Notes: generated by a model not told the origin, from the letters alone. DNA of 64,000 nt from Streptomyces armeniacus (GCF_003355155.1 NZ_CP031320.1:7655383-7719382), one strand, 5' to 3'; shown: positions 14,888 to 24,767, counted from the first letter of the stretch. A program made the numbers and translations.

Positions 14888-17800
14888 GTGGCGGAGTACG
14901 AGGAACTGCGCGTCCGCGTACGCGAACTCGGCGGCGGCCGCTACCTGGTGGCGGCGAACGGCCCGTCGTCGGCCGCGGACGTCATCGAGCTGAAGGGCGG
15001 TACGGCGGCCGCTGCGGAACTGCGGGCGGCGTACGAGAGCCTCATCCGGATCGAGCTGGCGGAGGCTCCCACCGGTGACATCCCCGTCGCCACCCGGTTG
15101 CTGAACCTCGGGCGTGCGGTCTTCGAAATGCTGCTCACCCGGCCGCTGTTCGACTGCGTCCTGGAGGCACAGGACCGGGCGCAGCGGCAGCGGCCGCAGC
15201 GGCTGCTCCGGCTGAGTTTCAGCCTGCCGCGCACGCTGAGCGACCTGCCTGTCGAGACGGTGACGACGCCGGCGTCCCATCCGCAGCAGGCGCTGGCGCT
15301 CCACCACAACCTGTCCGTCGTCCGTTCGCTCGACGGAGACTCGCCCGGCGCCCGCCTTCCGGACGCCGCCGCCGAACCGGAGCAGATCCGGCTCCTGGTG
15401 GCCGACGCCTCGCCGTCCGGCTGCGGACTGCGGCCCGTACAGAGCGGGCCGGAGTTCGCCGAGCTGGAACGGCTGGCGTCCGGGCCCGCGTTCGAGCTGA
15501 AGCCACTGCACCGCGCGACGCGCGGGGACCTGCAGAGGGAGCTGCTGGCGTGCGCCGACCAGCCCACGATTCTGCTGCTGATGGCGCGCGGCGAGTACGA
15601 CGACACCGCAAGCGAGGGCGTCGTCTATCTGGAGACCGAGGACCACTCCTGCGACCGGATCACGGGCCGGCTGCTGAGCGGAATGCTGCTCCAGGCGCGG
15701 CAGTTGCGGCTCGTCGTGCTCAACCTGTGCTCGGGGGCCGAGAGTACGGAGTCGGAACCGTTCTCCGGCCTGGCCCAGGCGCTCGTCGGGCAGGGCATGC
15801 CCGCGGTGGTGGCCATGCAGGGGAGGATCAGCGAGAAGGCGTCCGCGCGCTTCAGCCCGGCGCTGCTGCGGGGCGTCGCGGCGAACATGACCGTCGACGA
15901 GTCGGTCGCACAGGCCCGCCGGAACATCGCCAACGTGCCCGGCCACACCGAGATCGAGTGGGCGACGCCGGCGCTGTTCCTGCACGGCGAGTACCGGCAC
16001 GGCTGGCTGTTCAAGGCACGCGAGATCCGCGACCCCGGCGAGTACGACGATCCGCTGCGGGTCGGCGCGGAGGCGCTGCGCGACTACGAGGGCCAGTCGC
16101 ACCACGTGTCGCCCGCCGGGATGCTGGCCGCCGTACGGCACCTGCGGCTCGGCGGCGCGTGGGAGCGGGTGCTGCGGATGACCGAACACGGCATTCCGCA
16201 GTACGCCGACGAATGTGACTGGCTGAGCGACGAGGCCCGGGCCGAACTCGCCTGGCCGCACGTCGAGTCGCTGTGCCGCGCGCTCGCGTCGGACGGCGAT
16301 CCGGACGCCGCGGACAGGCTCCTCGAAGCGCTGCGCCGGAAGCTGCCCGAAGCCGGGGTCACGGAGTGCCTGGAGGGAGAGGTACGGCAGCTGCGGCGCC
16401 TCTCCGAGACGGCATCGCGCGCCGCGCGCGCGGAGGACGACGGGGACTGGGACGGCGCGCTCCGGCACTACGACGAGATCCTCGCCGTACGGCCGCACGG
16501 CTTCCACGACGTGGCCGCACGGCGCGCCGCCGTGTGCGAGGAACGCCGGCTGGCCGAGGTGTACGCGGCGGCCGAACGGCACCGTACGGAGGGCGATTGG
16601 CGCGAGGCGGCGAGCGGCTACGCATCGGCCGCCGCGAGCCGCCCGTCCGGGTACCGGGACGCTGCTGAACTGGCCGCGTACGCGGAGGGGCGCGCGGCGG
16701 AGGCGGAGGGCGACTGGGCGTGTGCGGTGGCGGCGTACGGGCGCTGCCCGGGGGTGGCGGGCGATGCGCGCGGCGTTGCGGGCGACGCGGGTACGGCGGA
16801 CAGCGAAGCCGAGGGCGCGCGTACGGCGGACAGCGCCGGGGCAGGCGGGGGCGCGGACCTCGCGGACGCGGCGGCGCGGTACGCGTACGCGAGCGCCTGT
16901 GCGGCGGCCGAACGCGGTGACTGGCCCGCCGCGCGCGACGCCTTCGCCGCCGCACACGAACGGGGCATCCCGGAGGACGGCTGGTCCCACTACGCGGAGG
17001 GGCGCGTCGCCGAGGGGGCCACCGACTGGCCGGCGGCGACGACGGCGTACGCGGCGGCCGACGGCACCGGGGACGCGCCGGAACGCCTCCGGTACGCGCG
17101 GGCCCGCGCCGCGGCGGACGCCGCCGACTGGCCGGCGGCCCTCACCGACCTCCAGGCGCTGGCGGCGGACGGCTCCGGTGCGGACGGAGCTGTCGGCCGC
17201 CCGGACGAGACGGACGTGGACACGGACGGGGACGCGGACGGGGACGCGGACGGGGACGCGGACGGCGACGCGGACGGCGACCGCGAGGCCGACGTCCGTA
17301 CGTGGCTCGAGCGCGCCCGTACGGAAGTGCACGCGCAGGCCGTGGCCGCCGCGGGCAGCGGCCACTGGGCGCGGGCGGCGGCACTGTACGCGGCACTGCC
17401 CGCACCGGCCGACGGCGCGGGCAGCACGGACGAGGCCTCCGGAGCCGCCCGCTACGCGGAGGGCCGCGTAGCGGAGGAGACCGCCGACTGGCGGCGCGCT
17501 GTCGCGGCGTACGACGGCAACACGCACGCCGACGCCCCCGCTCGCCTCGCCTACGCGCTCGGCCGCCGCTGCGAGGAGACGCGCGAGTGGCAGCAGGCGC
17601 GCGCCCACTTCGCCGAACTGCCCTCCCGGATGCTCGATGTCGCCGACCGGCTGCTGTACGTGGCGGGCCGCGACGCCGACGAACGGGCCGACTGGCACGG
17701 GGTCATCGACGGTTTCGGCAGGCTGCCCGACACGTTCGACGGCGGCGAGGTCGGCGCGCGGCGCCTCTTCGCACGCGCGCGGCTGGCCGAGGAACGGGGC

Positions 17801-19660
17801 GACTGGGGCTCGGTCCTGGGCCTGCTCGCGGACGTCGAGGACGGCGAGCGCGGCGGTGCGGTCGGCGTACTGCGCCGCAAGGCGGCGGGCCGCTGGGCCG
17901 AGGAGGCGGGCGACTGGACGGCGGCCCGCGAGCACTACGGACCGGCCGCACCGTCCGAACCGGAGCTCTCGCGGCTGTTCCACTACGCGCGCGCCCGCGA
18001 GCACGAGTTGGGCGGCGACTGGACGGGGGCGCTGGAGGCGTACCGCGAACTCCCCGACGGGCACACCGACGTCGTACCGCGCCGCGCCTACGCGCGCGCC
18101 CGGCTGACCGAAGAGGCGGCGGCCGACGAGGCGGGCTGGCGGCGCGCGGGGGAGGCGTACGAGAAGCTGCCCGCGGACCTCGAGGACGTGCCGTACAGAG
18201 CGCGATACGCGCGGGCCCGGCAGGCGGAGGAGGCGGGGGACTGGACGGCCGCGCTGAAGGCCGGCGGGGCGCTGGGCGACCACAGGGACGCCGCGGGGCT
18301 GTGCGCGTACGCGCGCGGCAGGCTGGCGGAGAGCGCACAACAGTGGGAGGCGGCGGCACAGGCGTACAGCGCGTGCCTCCAGCGCCAGGACGCCGCCGCA
18401 CGCTGCGCGTACGCGCGCGCCCGTGTGCTGGAGGCGCAGGGCAAGTGGAGCGCGGCGATCGACGCGTATGGCACGGCGCTCACGGAGCCTGACGACGAGG
18501 CCGAGGCCGGGGTTGAGTCAGAGCCCGGGTCCGAGTCCGAGGCCGCACCCGACGGTGACGCGAGCGGCGCACAGGACGGTGCCGCGCGCACCGCCCCGGA
18601 CGGCGCCGCACGCGGTGTGAGGGACAGCGCGCGCACGCGGCGGGAGCGGCTGTGCGCGCTGCGGGAGCAGCTGCCGTGGGCCGACGGGCTGGCGACCGCC
18701 GTCCTGGTGGCCGACCCGTCCGCGCTGCGCGATCCGACCTTCCCGTATCTGGCGCTGCGCGACGCGGGCATCGCGCCGGGCTCGTCGGCGGACACGGTGA
18801 AGAACGCGCCGTTCGCGCTCATGGAGAACGGCGGCATGGGCCGCCAGGAGCGCATGGCGCTGGACCAGCTCCGGCTTCCGGCGCGCAGGCTGCAACTGGA
18901 CGCGCTCCTGTACCCGTTGTACGACCCGCAGGCGCTCGCCCGCGCCCTGGCGCGTCTCGCCGCACCGGAAGGCGCCCCCGACGGTACGGGCCCGGACGGC
19001 CACGGCCACGACCATGACCACGGCCATGACCACGGCGCGGACGGCGCCGCGCTCCTCGACCGGCTCTGCCGCGAACTGCCCGAAGACGCGCCGCTGCTCG
19101 TCCTCCTGGCGCGCGGCCGCGAGGAGGCCGTCGAGGTGTGGGAGGAGCGGCTGCGTGCCGCGCCCGGCGACATGGACACCGTGCAGGCCCTCGCCGTCGC
19201 GCGGTTCTGGGAGGCGCAGGAGCTCGAGGACTCCGGCGCCTGGGAACACGCCGAACAGGCGTGGGAGCGTGCCATCGCGTACTGGGCGACCCTCCTCACC
19301 GACGACGGCCACTGGACGCGCTGGCGGCGGGCCCGCGCGACCTGCTACGAGCACGCCGTCGCGCCCGAGGCCGTCGCGCAGCTGCGCTGGGAGCTGAGCC
19401 GCGATCTCTTCGACCGGCTGTCCGCGTACGCCGAACGGCACGCGGCACAGGGCCGCGCGGAGCACGTACGGACGCACCAGGCGCTCATCAACAGCTGGGA
19501 GATCGAGCTGGACAGCGCCCGCGAGCTGAGGGAGGCGGGCGGACTGCCGCTGCCGTCCCCGTACCCGGGCACGGGCAGGGGCAGGGGCGCGGGCACGGCC
19601 GCCGGTACGGAAGCGCAGCCAGGGGCGGGCGCCGGCCAAGCCGCCGCAACGGGCACGGGC
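14888..19660 (+). CDS. CHAT-domain (caspase-like) giant repeat protein with altered histidines, 3' end lost at a junction
   Basis: At least 1,590 residues. GTG 14888 is chosen because AGGAGG ends at 14878; GTG 14879 would abut it. Residues about 1-365 form a CHAT domain with its usual lead-in (LSDLPVETVTTPASHPQQAL). The nucleophile is present, Cys281 in LVVLNLCSGAES, but the catalytic-His strand, normally like VLHFIGHGG, reads ILLLMARGEY, with Arg234 in the His position. It may be a pseudoprotease or use another base. The remainder is many copies of a roughly 35-residue helical motif, YARGRxAEExGDWxxAxxAY, interrupted by Asp/Gly-rich linkers. The stop at 19679 is inside adapter sequence, so the true C-terminus is unknown. 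Confidence 0.75.
17215..17285 (+). repeat. Acidic in-frame tandem repeat (Asp-Gly-Asp-Ala) in the CHAT gene
   Basis: A 12-base unit close to GGGGACGCGGAC repeats about five times and encodes DGDADGDADGDADG. A second acidic linker (Glu/Ser/Pro) lies near 18485-18620. These look like disordered spacers between helical repeats and are likely variable in length. Confidence 0.7.
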
Positions 19661-19744
19661 CTGGCGCCTATACCCACCTGACGCTTGCCACCGAAGCCTA
19701 CAGAGAGATACGCGGGTGCCCCCGTCGCTGTAACAAAAAAAAAC
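19661..19744. other. Sequencing-adapter junction (reverse read-1/P5 adapter with poly-A)
   Basis: Bases 19661-19679 (CTGGCGCCTATACCCACCT) match the mosaic end CTGTCTCTTATACACATCT at 14 of 19 positions. GACGCTTGCCACCGA (19680-19694) follows GACGCTGCCGACGA. After an index-sized gap, 19703-19733 loosely follow the reverse P5 primer, then comes a nine-A run. This order (mosaic end, read-1 tail, index, P5, poly-A) is the signature of adapter read-through. It truncates the CHAT gene on the left and an AbiEi-like gene on the right. Confidence 0.85.
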
Positions 19745-20104
19745 AAAGCGCCACCCCTGGTGTGCGGTGGGTGCGGCGGGCGGGGCCTGCGCGCCGGGCG
19801 CGGCTGGTACGCCGGGCGCGGCGGCGAGCCGGCGGTGCGGGCCCGCCTGCGTGGGGACGGGGCGCGGCGGGCGGTCCGCGTACAGCAGGCAGGCGTGCAG
19901 CCGGTCCGCGGTGGTCGGCGGGCCGGGGTGCAGCAGGTAGATGCCGGGCAACGGCATCTGCCACGGCCCACCGGGCCTGCACCGCGCATCGGCCTCGGCG
20001 GGCGACACGCCGTGCTCGCGCAGCGCACGGCTGTTGAGGACGCGGAGCGGCGCGTCGTTGAGATGGCTCAGGGGACGGGGAGAGAGCGGGGTGTCGTACG
20101 TCAT
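19745..20104 (-). CDS. N-terminal fragment of an AbiEi/HTH-like Streptomyces protein
   Basis: Reading leftward from ATG 20104, about 118 residues are coded before the poly-A junction at 19744. The start MTYDTPLSPRPLSHLNDAPL and the following LNSRALREHGVSPAEADARC, then PGIYLLHPGPPTTADRLHA, resemble a widespread streptomycete family whose N-terminus looks like the AbiEi antitoxin helix-turn-helix; this is recalled, not searched. The C-terminal part is missing because the contig ends. Function unknown. Confidence 0.5.
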
Positions 20105-20232
20105 GCCCCGGTCGATGCCCAATTGTGGGGCGTGTGCTACCCGTTGTTACAGGGCCGTCGAAAAACGAGGACAACTCTGCCCTAAAGTACGGCAGTTCGA
20201 TTCCCGCCCCTGGGTCACTTGCGGTCGCCACA

Positions 20233-20408
20233 TCAAGCCCGTCCGGCGTTTGAGGACAGACTGGGGTGGCCGCGGCCGGTGGCTGGTCAGCTGCGTGGCC
20301 GACGCGTCGGTGTTCCGTGGCCGGGGGCCGTCCTCAAGCGCCGTACGGGCTGGATGTGGTGCGGGTTCACCGCGCCGCGCGGGCCGCCTCAAGCGCCGGA
20401 CGGGCTGG
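20233..20408. repeat. Cluster of three Streptomyces intergenic repeat units
   Basis: Three copies of an inverted-type unit lie in the 326-base gap between the AbiEi-like fragment and pepN: 20233-20257 (TCAAGCCCGTCCGGCG onward), and in the opposite orientation 20331-20354 and 20386-20408 (CTCAAGCGCCGGACGGGCTGG). Pairs of opposite copies can fold into stems, so they may end transcription of pepN. The first copy is identical over 25 bases to the one at 28512-28536. No gene is seen here. Confidence 0.75.
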
Positions 20409-20430
20409 AGGGCAGGCGTGGGGGCGTGGC

Positions 20431-23040
20431 TTACGGCGACGCCAAGGCGTCGCAGCGCTGCGCCGACAGCGCGCGCGACAGGTCGTCGCGCGACTCCAGG
20501 ACCAGGCGGCGCAGCGCCGGCGCCGCGTCCTGGTGGGACGCCAGCCACCGGTCCGTCGCGTCCAGCGTCGCCTGGTCCCCCTGCAGCGACGGGTACAGCC
20601 CGCGGACGACCGCCATCGCGATCTCGATGGAGCGGGTCCGCCACACCTCCTCCAGCGCCTCGAAGTACCGCGGCGCGTACGGCGCGATCAGCTCCCGCTG
20701 ACGCTCGCCCGGCTGCCCGAAGCCCGAAATCGTCGCCTCCACCAGCGCGTTGGACAGCCGGTCGGAGCCGACCACCGCGTCCCACGCCTCCGCCTTGACG
20801 GCGGCGGACGGCCGTGCGGCGAGGCAGCGGGTCTGGTGCCGCCGCCCGGAGGCCGTGTCGTCGCGCCGCAGCTCCTCGTCCAGTACGGCCTCGTCGGCCT
20901 CCCCCTGCGCCGCCAGCGGCAGCAGGAAGGTCCACCGCAGCTCCTGGTCGACGTCCAGCCCGTCGATGCGCGCGGTGCCCGCGAGCAGCCCGCGCAGGAG
21001 TTGCAGGTCGTGTGCGCTGTGCGCGACCGTCGCGAAGAACCGGGCCCACGCCAGCTGGTGCCCGCTGCCGGGCGCGGCCAGCCGCAGTCCGCTCAGCGCG
21101 CCCTCGGCCAGTTCGCGGGCGGTCTGCTCGCGCGCCGCGGGGGCGGTGTAGTGCACCTGCGCCGTACGGGCCCACGCGTGCAGCATCTGCAGTACGCCGA
21201 TGTCCGTCTCGTCGCCCGCGAAGCGCAGGACGAGCGCGAGGAAGTCGCGGGCGGGCATCAGCCCGTCGCGGGTCAGGTTCCACAGCGCCGACCAGCACAG
21301 GGCGCGGGCCAGGGGGTCGGTGAGCTCGCCGAGGTGCTCGCGGAGGGTGGCCAGCGAGAGCTCGTCGAAGCGGATCTTGCAGTACGTGAGGTCCTCGTCG
21401 TTGAGCAGGATCAGCTCGGGCCGTTCCGCTCCTGCCAGCTCCGGTACGGCCGTACGCGGCCCGGTGACGTCCACCTCCGCGCGCGCGTAGCGCTCCAGCG
21501 CGCCGCCCGCCGACTCCCGGCGGTAGAGGCCGACGGCGATCCGGTGCGGGCGCAGCACCGGGTGTGCGTCCGGGGCCTCCTGGAGGACGGCGAGCTCCGT
21601 GACGCGGCCCTCGGCGTCGTAAGTGGCGTGCGGGGTGAGGGCGTTGACGCCGGCGGTCTGGAGCCACGCCTTGGACCACTCGCCCATGTCGCGCCCGGAG
21701 GTCTCCTCCAGGACGGACAGCAGGTGGCCGAGGCGCGTGTTGCCCCAGGCGTGCTGCTTGAAGTAGCGGCGGGCGCCCTCCAGGAAGGCGTCGCGGCCGA
21801 CGTAGGCGACGAGTTGCTTGAGTACGGAGGCGCCCTTGGCGTACGTGATGCCGTCGAAGTTGAGCTTGGCGTCCTCGAGGTCGTGGATGTCGGCGGTGAT
21901 GGGGTGGGTGGAGGGCAGCTGGTCGGCGCGGTACGCCCAGGACTTACGGCGGTTGGCGAAGGTGATCCAGCCGTCCCGGAAGCGGGTGGCCTCGACCAGC
22001 GACAGCGCTCCCATGAAGTCCGCGAAGGACTCCTTGAGCCACAGGTCGTCCCACCACTCCATGGTCACCAGGTCGCCGAACCACATGTGCGCCATCTCGT
22101 GCAGGATGACGTTCGCGCGGCCCTCGTACGACGCCTCGGTGACCCGGCCGCGGAAGACGAACTCCTCGCGGAACGTGACGCACCCGGGGTTCTCCATCGC
22201 GCCGATGTTGTACTCGGGCACGAACGCCTGGTCGTACTTCCCGAACGGGTACGGGTAGTCGAAGTGGTCGTGGAAGAAGTCCAGGCCCTGCTTGGTGATG
22301 CGGAAGATGTCCTCGTGGTCGAAGTGCCGCGCGAGGCCCTTGCGGCACAGGGCGCCGAGTGGGATGTCCAGTGAGGTGCCGTCGTCGAGGGTGCGCGAGT
22401 AGCGGTCGGTGACGTAGTGGTACGGGCCTGCGACGACCGCCGTGATGTACGTGGAGATGGGCTGGGTGCGGGCGAAGCGCCACACCGCGGCGTCTCCGTC
22501 GGCGGGCGCGGGTGCGCCCTCCTGGGCGCCGTTGCCGAGCACCGTCCAGTGCGCGGGCGCGGTCACGGTGAAGGTGAACGGGGCCTTGAGGTCGGGCTGT
22601 TCGAAGTTCGCGAAGACGCGGCGCGCGTCGGCGGGCTCGTACTGCGTGTAGAGGTAGACCTCGCCGTCCTCCGGGTCCACGAAGTGGTGCAGGCCCTCGC
22701 CCGTACGGCTGTAGGCGCAGCGCGCGTCGACGGTCAGCTCGTTCTCGGCGGCGAGGCCGTCGAGGGCGATACGGGTGCCGTCGAAGGCGGTGTCGGCGTT
22801 CAGGCCGCGGCCGTTGAGGGTCACCGAGTGCACGGAGGGCGCCACCAGGTCGACGAAGCTGGACGCGCCGGGCTCCGCGCAGCGGAACCGGATGGTCGTG
22901 GTGGACCGGAAGGTGCGCTCCGCGCCGTCGGGTACCGGTGCCAGCGCGGACCGCAGGTCCAGCGCCACGTCGTACCCGTCGACGGACAGCAGCTCCGCCC
23001 GCCGGCGGGCCTCGTCGCGGGTCAGATTCTCACCGGGCAC
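20431..23040 (-). CDS. pepN: Aminopeptidase N (M1 zinc metallopeptidase)
   Basis: An 869-residue cytosolic M1 aminopeptidase that removes N-terminal residues from peptides. Key motifs are the substrate-binding GAMEN (NIGAMENPGCVTFREE) and the zinc site HEMAH, followed 18 residues later by the third ligand Glu (LWLKESFADF). The N-terminal beta domain starts after VPGENLTRDEARRRAELLSV. The start chosen is GTG 23040; the open frame extends to 23109, but that extra stretch reads like intergenic DNA. Length fits the roughly 860-residue streptomycete PepN. Transcribed divergently from the nitroreductase gene at 23211. Confidence 0.93.
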   Translation of the reverse strand: MPGENLTRDEARRRAELLSVDGYDVALDLRSALAPVPDGAERTFRSTTTIRFRCAEPGASSFVDLVAPSVHSVTLNGRGLNADTAFDGTRIALDGLAAENELTVDARCAYSRTGEGLHHFVDPEDGEVYLYTQYEPADARRVFANFEQPDLKAPFTFTVTAPAHWTVLGNGAQEGAPAPADGDAAVWRFARTQPISTYITAVVAGPYHYVTDRYSRTLDDGTSLDIPLGALCRKGLARHFDHEDIFRITKQGLDFFHDHFDYPYPFGKYDQAFVPEYNIGAMENPGCVTFREEFVFRGRVTEASYEGRANVILHEMAHMWFGDLVTMEWWDDLWLKESFADFMGALSLVEATRFRDGWITFANRRKSWAYRADQLPSTHPITADIHDLEDAKLNFDGITYAKGASVLKQLVAYVGRDAFLEGARRYFKQHAWGNTRLGHLLSVLEETSGRDMGEWSKAWLQTAGVNALTPHATYDAEGRVTELAVLQEAPDAHPVLRPHRIAVGLYRRESAGGALERYARAEVDVTGPRTAVPELAGAERPELILLNDEDLTYCKIRFDELSLATLREHLGELTDPLARALCWSALWNLTRDGLMPARDFLALVLRFAGDETDIGVLQMLHAWARTAQVHYTAPAAREQTARELAEGALSGLRLAAPGSGHQLAWARFFATVAHSAHDLQLLRGLLAGTARIDGLDVDQELRWTFLLPLAAQGEADEAVLDEELRRDDTASGRRHQTRCLAARPSAAVKAEAWDAVVGSDRLSNALVEATISGFGQPGERQRELIAPYAPRYFEALEEVWRTRSIEIAMAVVRGLYPSLQGDQATLDATDRWLASHQDAAPALRRLVLESRDDLSRALSAQRCDALASP

Positions 23041-23210
23041 AACGGACTCCTCGTCTCGGATAGCGAACGCCGTCGGGTCAGCATCGCATGTCAGGACGGC
23101 CGGGCACACTGGGGAATGGTCCGGTGCGCGGGCACGTTCCCCCGTCGTACGCGGTGCCGCCGGCCATGCCGACCGCTGTGCCGACCGAATGTGTGAGGAG
23201 ATCCGAGGAC

Positions 23211-23840
23211 ATGTCCGAGAAGACCCCCGTCGACTTCTGGTTCGATCCCGTCTGCCCGTGGGCCTGGCTCACCTCCCGCTGGATGCTGGAAGTGGAGAAG
23301 GTGCGGGACGTCGAGGTCCGGTGGCACGTGATGAGCCTCGCGGTGCTCAACGAGGACCGGCTGGACGAGATGCCCGAGCAGTACCGCGAGCTGATGAAGA
23401 CCGCGTGGGGTCCCGTACGGGTCTGCATCGCGGCCGAGCAGCAGCACGGCAGCGAGGTCCTCGGCCCGCTCTACACCGCGCTCGGCACCCGCCTGCACAA
23501 CCGTCGCGAGGAGCGCTCCCGCGACCTGATCGCCGCCGCCCTGGCGGACGCCGGGCTCCCCGCGGAGCTGCTGGACGCGGCGGACTCCGACGCGTACGAC
23601 AAGGAGCTGCGTGCCTCGCACAAGGCGGGCATCGACCTGGTCGGGCAGGAGGTCGGCACCCCGGTCATCGCCGTGCCCGGCGCGGACGGGCGGCAGATCG
23701 CGTTCTTCGGCCCCGTGGTCACCCCCGCGCCGAAGGGCGAGGCGGCGGCGCGGCTGTGGGACGGCACGCTGCTGGTGGCGGGGACGCCGGGGTTCTACGA
23801 GCTGAAGCGCACGCGGGACGCGGAGCCGCAGTTCGATTGA
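23211..23840 (+). CDS. Mycothiol-dependent nitroreductase-like DsbA-fold protein (Rv2466c family)
   Basis: A 209-residue thioredoxin/DsbA-fold protein beginning MSEKTPVDFWFDPVCPWAWL. The active-site motif is CPWA at residues 15-18: the first Cys is kept but the second of the family's CPWC is Ala, so it would work as a monothiol. Homologues in mycobacteria use mycothiol as reductant. The rest ([40 protein letters not shown] with the cis-Pro) matches the fold. ATG 23211 has GAGGA upstream. A strong terminator follows at 23856, so the gene is probably monocistronic. Confidence 0.82.
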   Translation: MSEKTPVDFWFDPVCPWAWLTSRWMLEVEKVRDVEVRWHVMSLAVLNEDRLDEMPEQYRELMKTAWGPVRVCIAAEQQHGSEVLGPLYTALGTRLHNRREERSRDLIAAALADAGLPAELLDAADSDAYDKELRASHKAGIDLVGQEVGTPVIAVPGADGRQIAFFGPVVTPAPKGEAAARLWDGTLLVAGTPGFYELKRTRDAEPQFD

Positions 23841-23855
23841 TTGAACGGGCGTGGA

Positions 23856-23890
23856 ACGGCCCCTGTGTGTCACGTCCACACAGGGGCCGT
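23856..23890 (+). terminator. Rho-independent-type terminator hairpin
   Basis: A perfect 14-bp stem (ACGGCCCCTGTGTG / CACACAGGGGCCGT) around a 7-base loop, 15 bases after the nitroreductase stop, followed by CCCCTTTCCCC. It may serve both the plus-strand gene and the convergent sodF at 23974. Confidence 0.85.
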
Positions 23891-23973
23891 CCCCTTTCCC
23901 CGCCTGCCGGGTGAACGGTGAGAAGACGGTCACGAGGCAGACGCGCACGCGGCAGGAGGCCGCCCGTACGCCG

Positions 23974-24615
23974 TTACGGCGCCAGCAGCAGGTTGTTCGC
24001 CCGCTGCTTCGCGGCGAGGTAGCGCCTGTTGACGTCCTGCCAGTCCACGACCCGCCACATGGCCTCGACGAAGTCGACCTTCTGGTTGCGGTACTGGAGA
24101 TAGAACGCGTGCTCCCACGCGTCGAAGACGAGGATCGGCACGGAGCCCTGGCCGACGTTCCCCTGGTGGTCGTAGACCTGCTCCACCACGAGCCGTTCGC
24201 TGACCGGCTCGTACGCCAGCACGCCCCAGCCCGAACCCTGCGTGGTGGCGGCCGCCTTGGACATCTGGGCCTTGAAGCGGGCGAAGCCGCCGAACGACTC
24301 GGCGATCGCGTCGGCCAGTTCGCCGGTGCCGTCCTGCTCCAGCGGCTCGCCGCCGCCGTCGCCGGACATGTTGCGCCAGTAGATGGTGTGCAGGATGTGG
24401 CCGGACAGATGGAAGGCCAGGCTCTTCTCGAGGCCGTTGATGGAGCCCCACTGGTCCGTCTCGCGCGCCTCCTCGAGCTGCTCGAGGGTGTCGTTCGCGC
24501 CCTTCACGTACGCCGCGTGGTGCTTGTCATGGTGCAGCTCGATGATCTCGCCGCTGATGACCGGCTCCAGGGACGCGTAGTCGTACGGGAGCTCCGGCAG
24601 TGAGTAGGTCGCCAT
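23974..24615 (-). CDS. sodF: Iron (Fe/Zn) superoxide dismutase
   Basis: A 213-residue Fe/Mn-type superoxide dismutase. Metal ligands are in place: His28 (ELHHDKHH), His76 (HILHTIYW), Asp165 and His169 ([12 protein letters not shown]). SGWGVLAYE is the usual core stretch. It converts superoxide to peroxide in the cytosol. In Streptomyces the iron enzyme is repressed by nickel-loaded Nur while the Ni enzyme SodN is made. A Nur-type site lies 23 bases upstream of the ATG at 24638-24654, so I assign sodF. ATG 24615 ([18 protein letters not shown]) has GGAGGGAAA just upstream on the minus strand. Confidence 0.93.
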   Translation of the reverse strand: MATYSLPELPYDYASLEPVISGEIIELHHDKHHAAYVKGANDTLEQLEEARETDQWGSINGLEKSLAFHLSGHILHTIYWRNMSGDGGGEPLEQDGTGELADAIAESFGGFARFKAQMSKAAATTQGSGWGVLAYEPVSERLVVEQVYDHQGNVGQGSVPILVFDAWEHAFYLQYRNQKVDFVEAMWRVVDWQDVNRRYLAAKQRANNLLLAP

Positions 24616-24637
24616 GCTTGTTTCCCTCCGGGCCTTA

Positions 24638-24654
24638 TTGCAAGTTACTTGCAA
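24638..24654. promoter_or_regulatory. Nur box (nickel-responsive operator) of sodF
   Basis: TTGCAA-gttac-TTGCAA, which is also a perfect palindrome TTGCAAGT-t-ACTTGCAA. This equals the Nur consensus described in Streptomyces (TTGCAA, five bases, TTGCAA). It sits 22 bases before the sodF start codon, where bound Ni-Nur would block transcription. Confidence 0.88.
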
Positions 24655-24685
24655 GAGGACGCTACCAGCAAGAGGGCATGTGAAA

Positions 24686-24719
24686 GCGGGGCGGCCCCTC
24701 CGTCGAGGGGCCGCCCCGC
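24686..24719 (-). terminator. Terminator hairpin after the permease gene
   Basis: A perfect 14-bp stem (GCGGGGCGGCCCCT / AGGGGCCGCCCCGC) with a 6-base loop, 49 bases beyond the permease stop on the minus strand and between it and the sodF promoter. No T-tract, as is common in actinomycetes. Confidence 0.8.
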
Positions 24720-24767
24720 CTGGTCGGCAGTGCTGCCGCGAGACCCGTGAAGAGCCTGGTGAGAAGG

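Noticed and set aside
17215..17285. CRISPR-like array
   Set aside because: The 12-base units are uninterrupted in-frame Asp/Gly codons without spacers.
20185..20215. tRNA T-loop-like GTTCGATTCC context
   Set aside because: The flanking bases do not pair as a T-stem and no acceptor, D or anticodon arm can be built around it.
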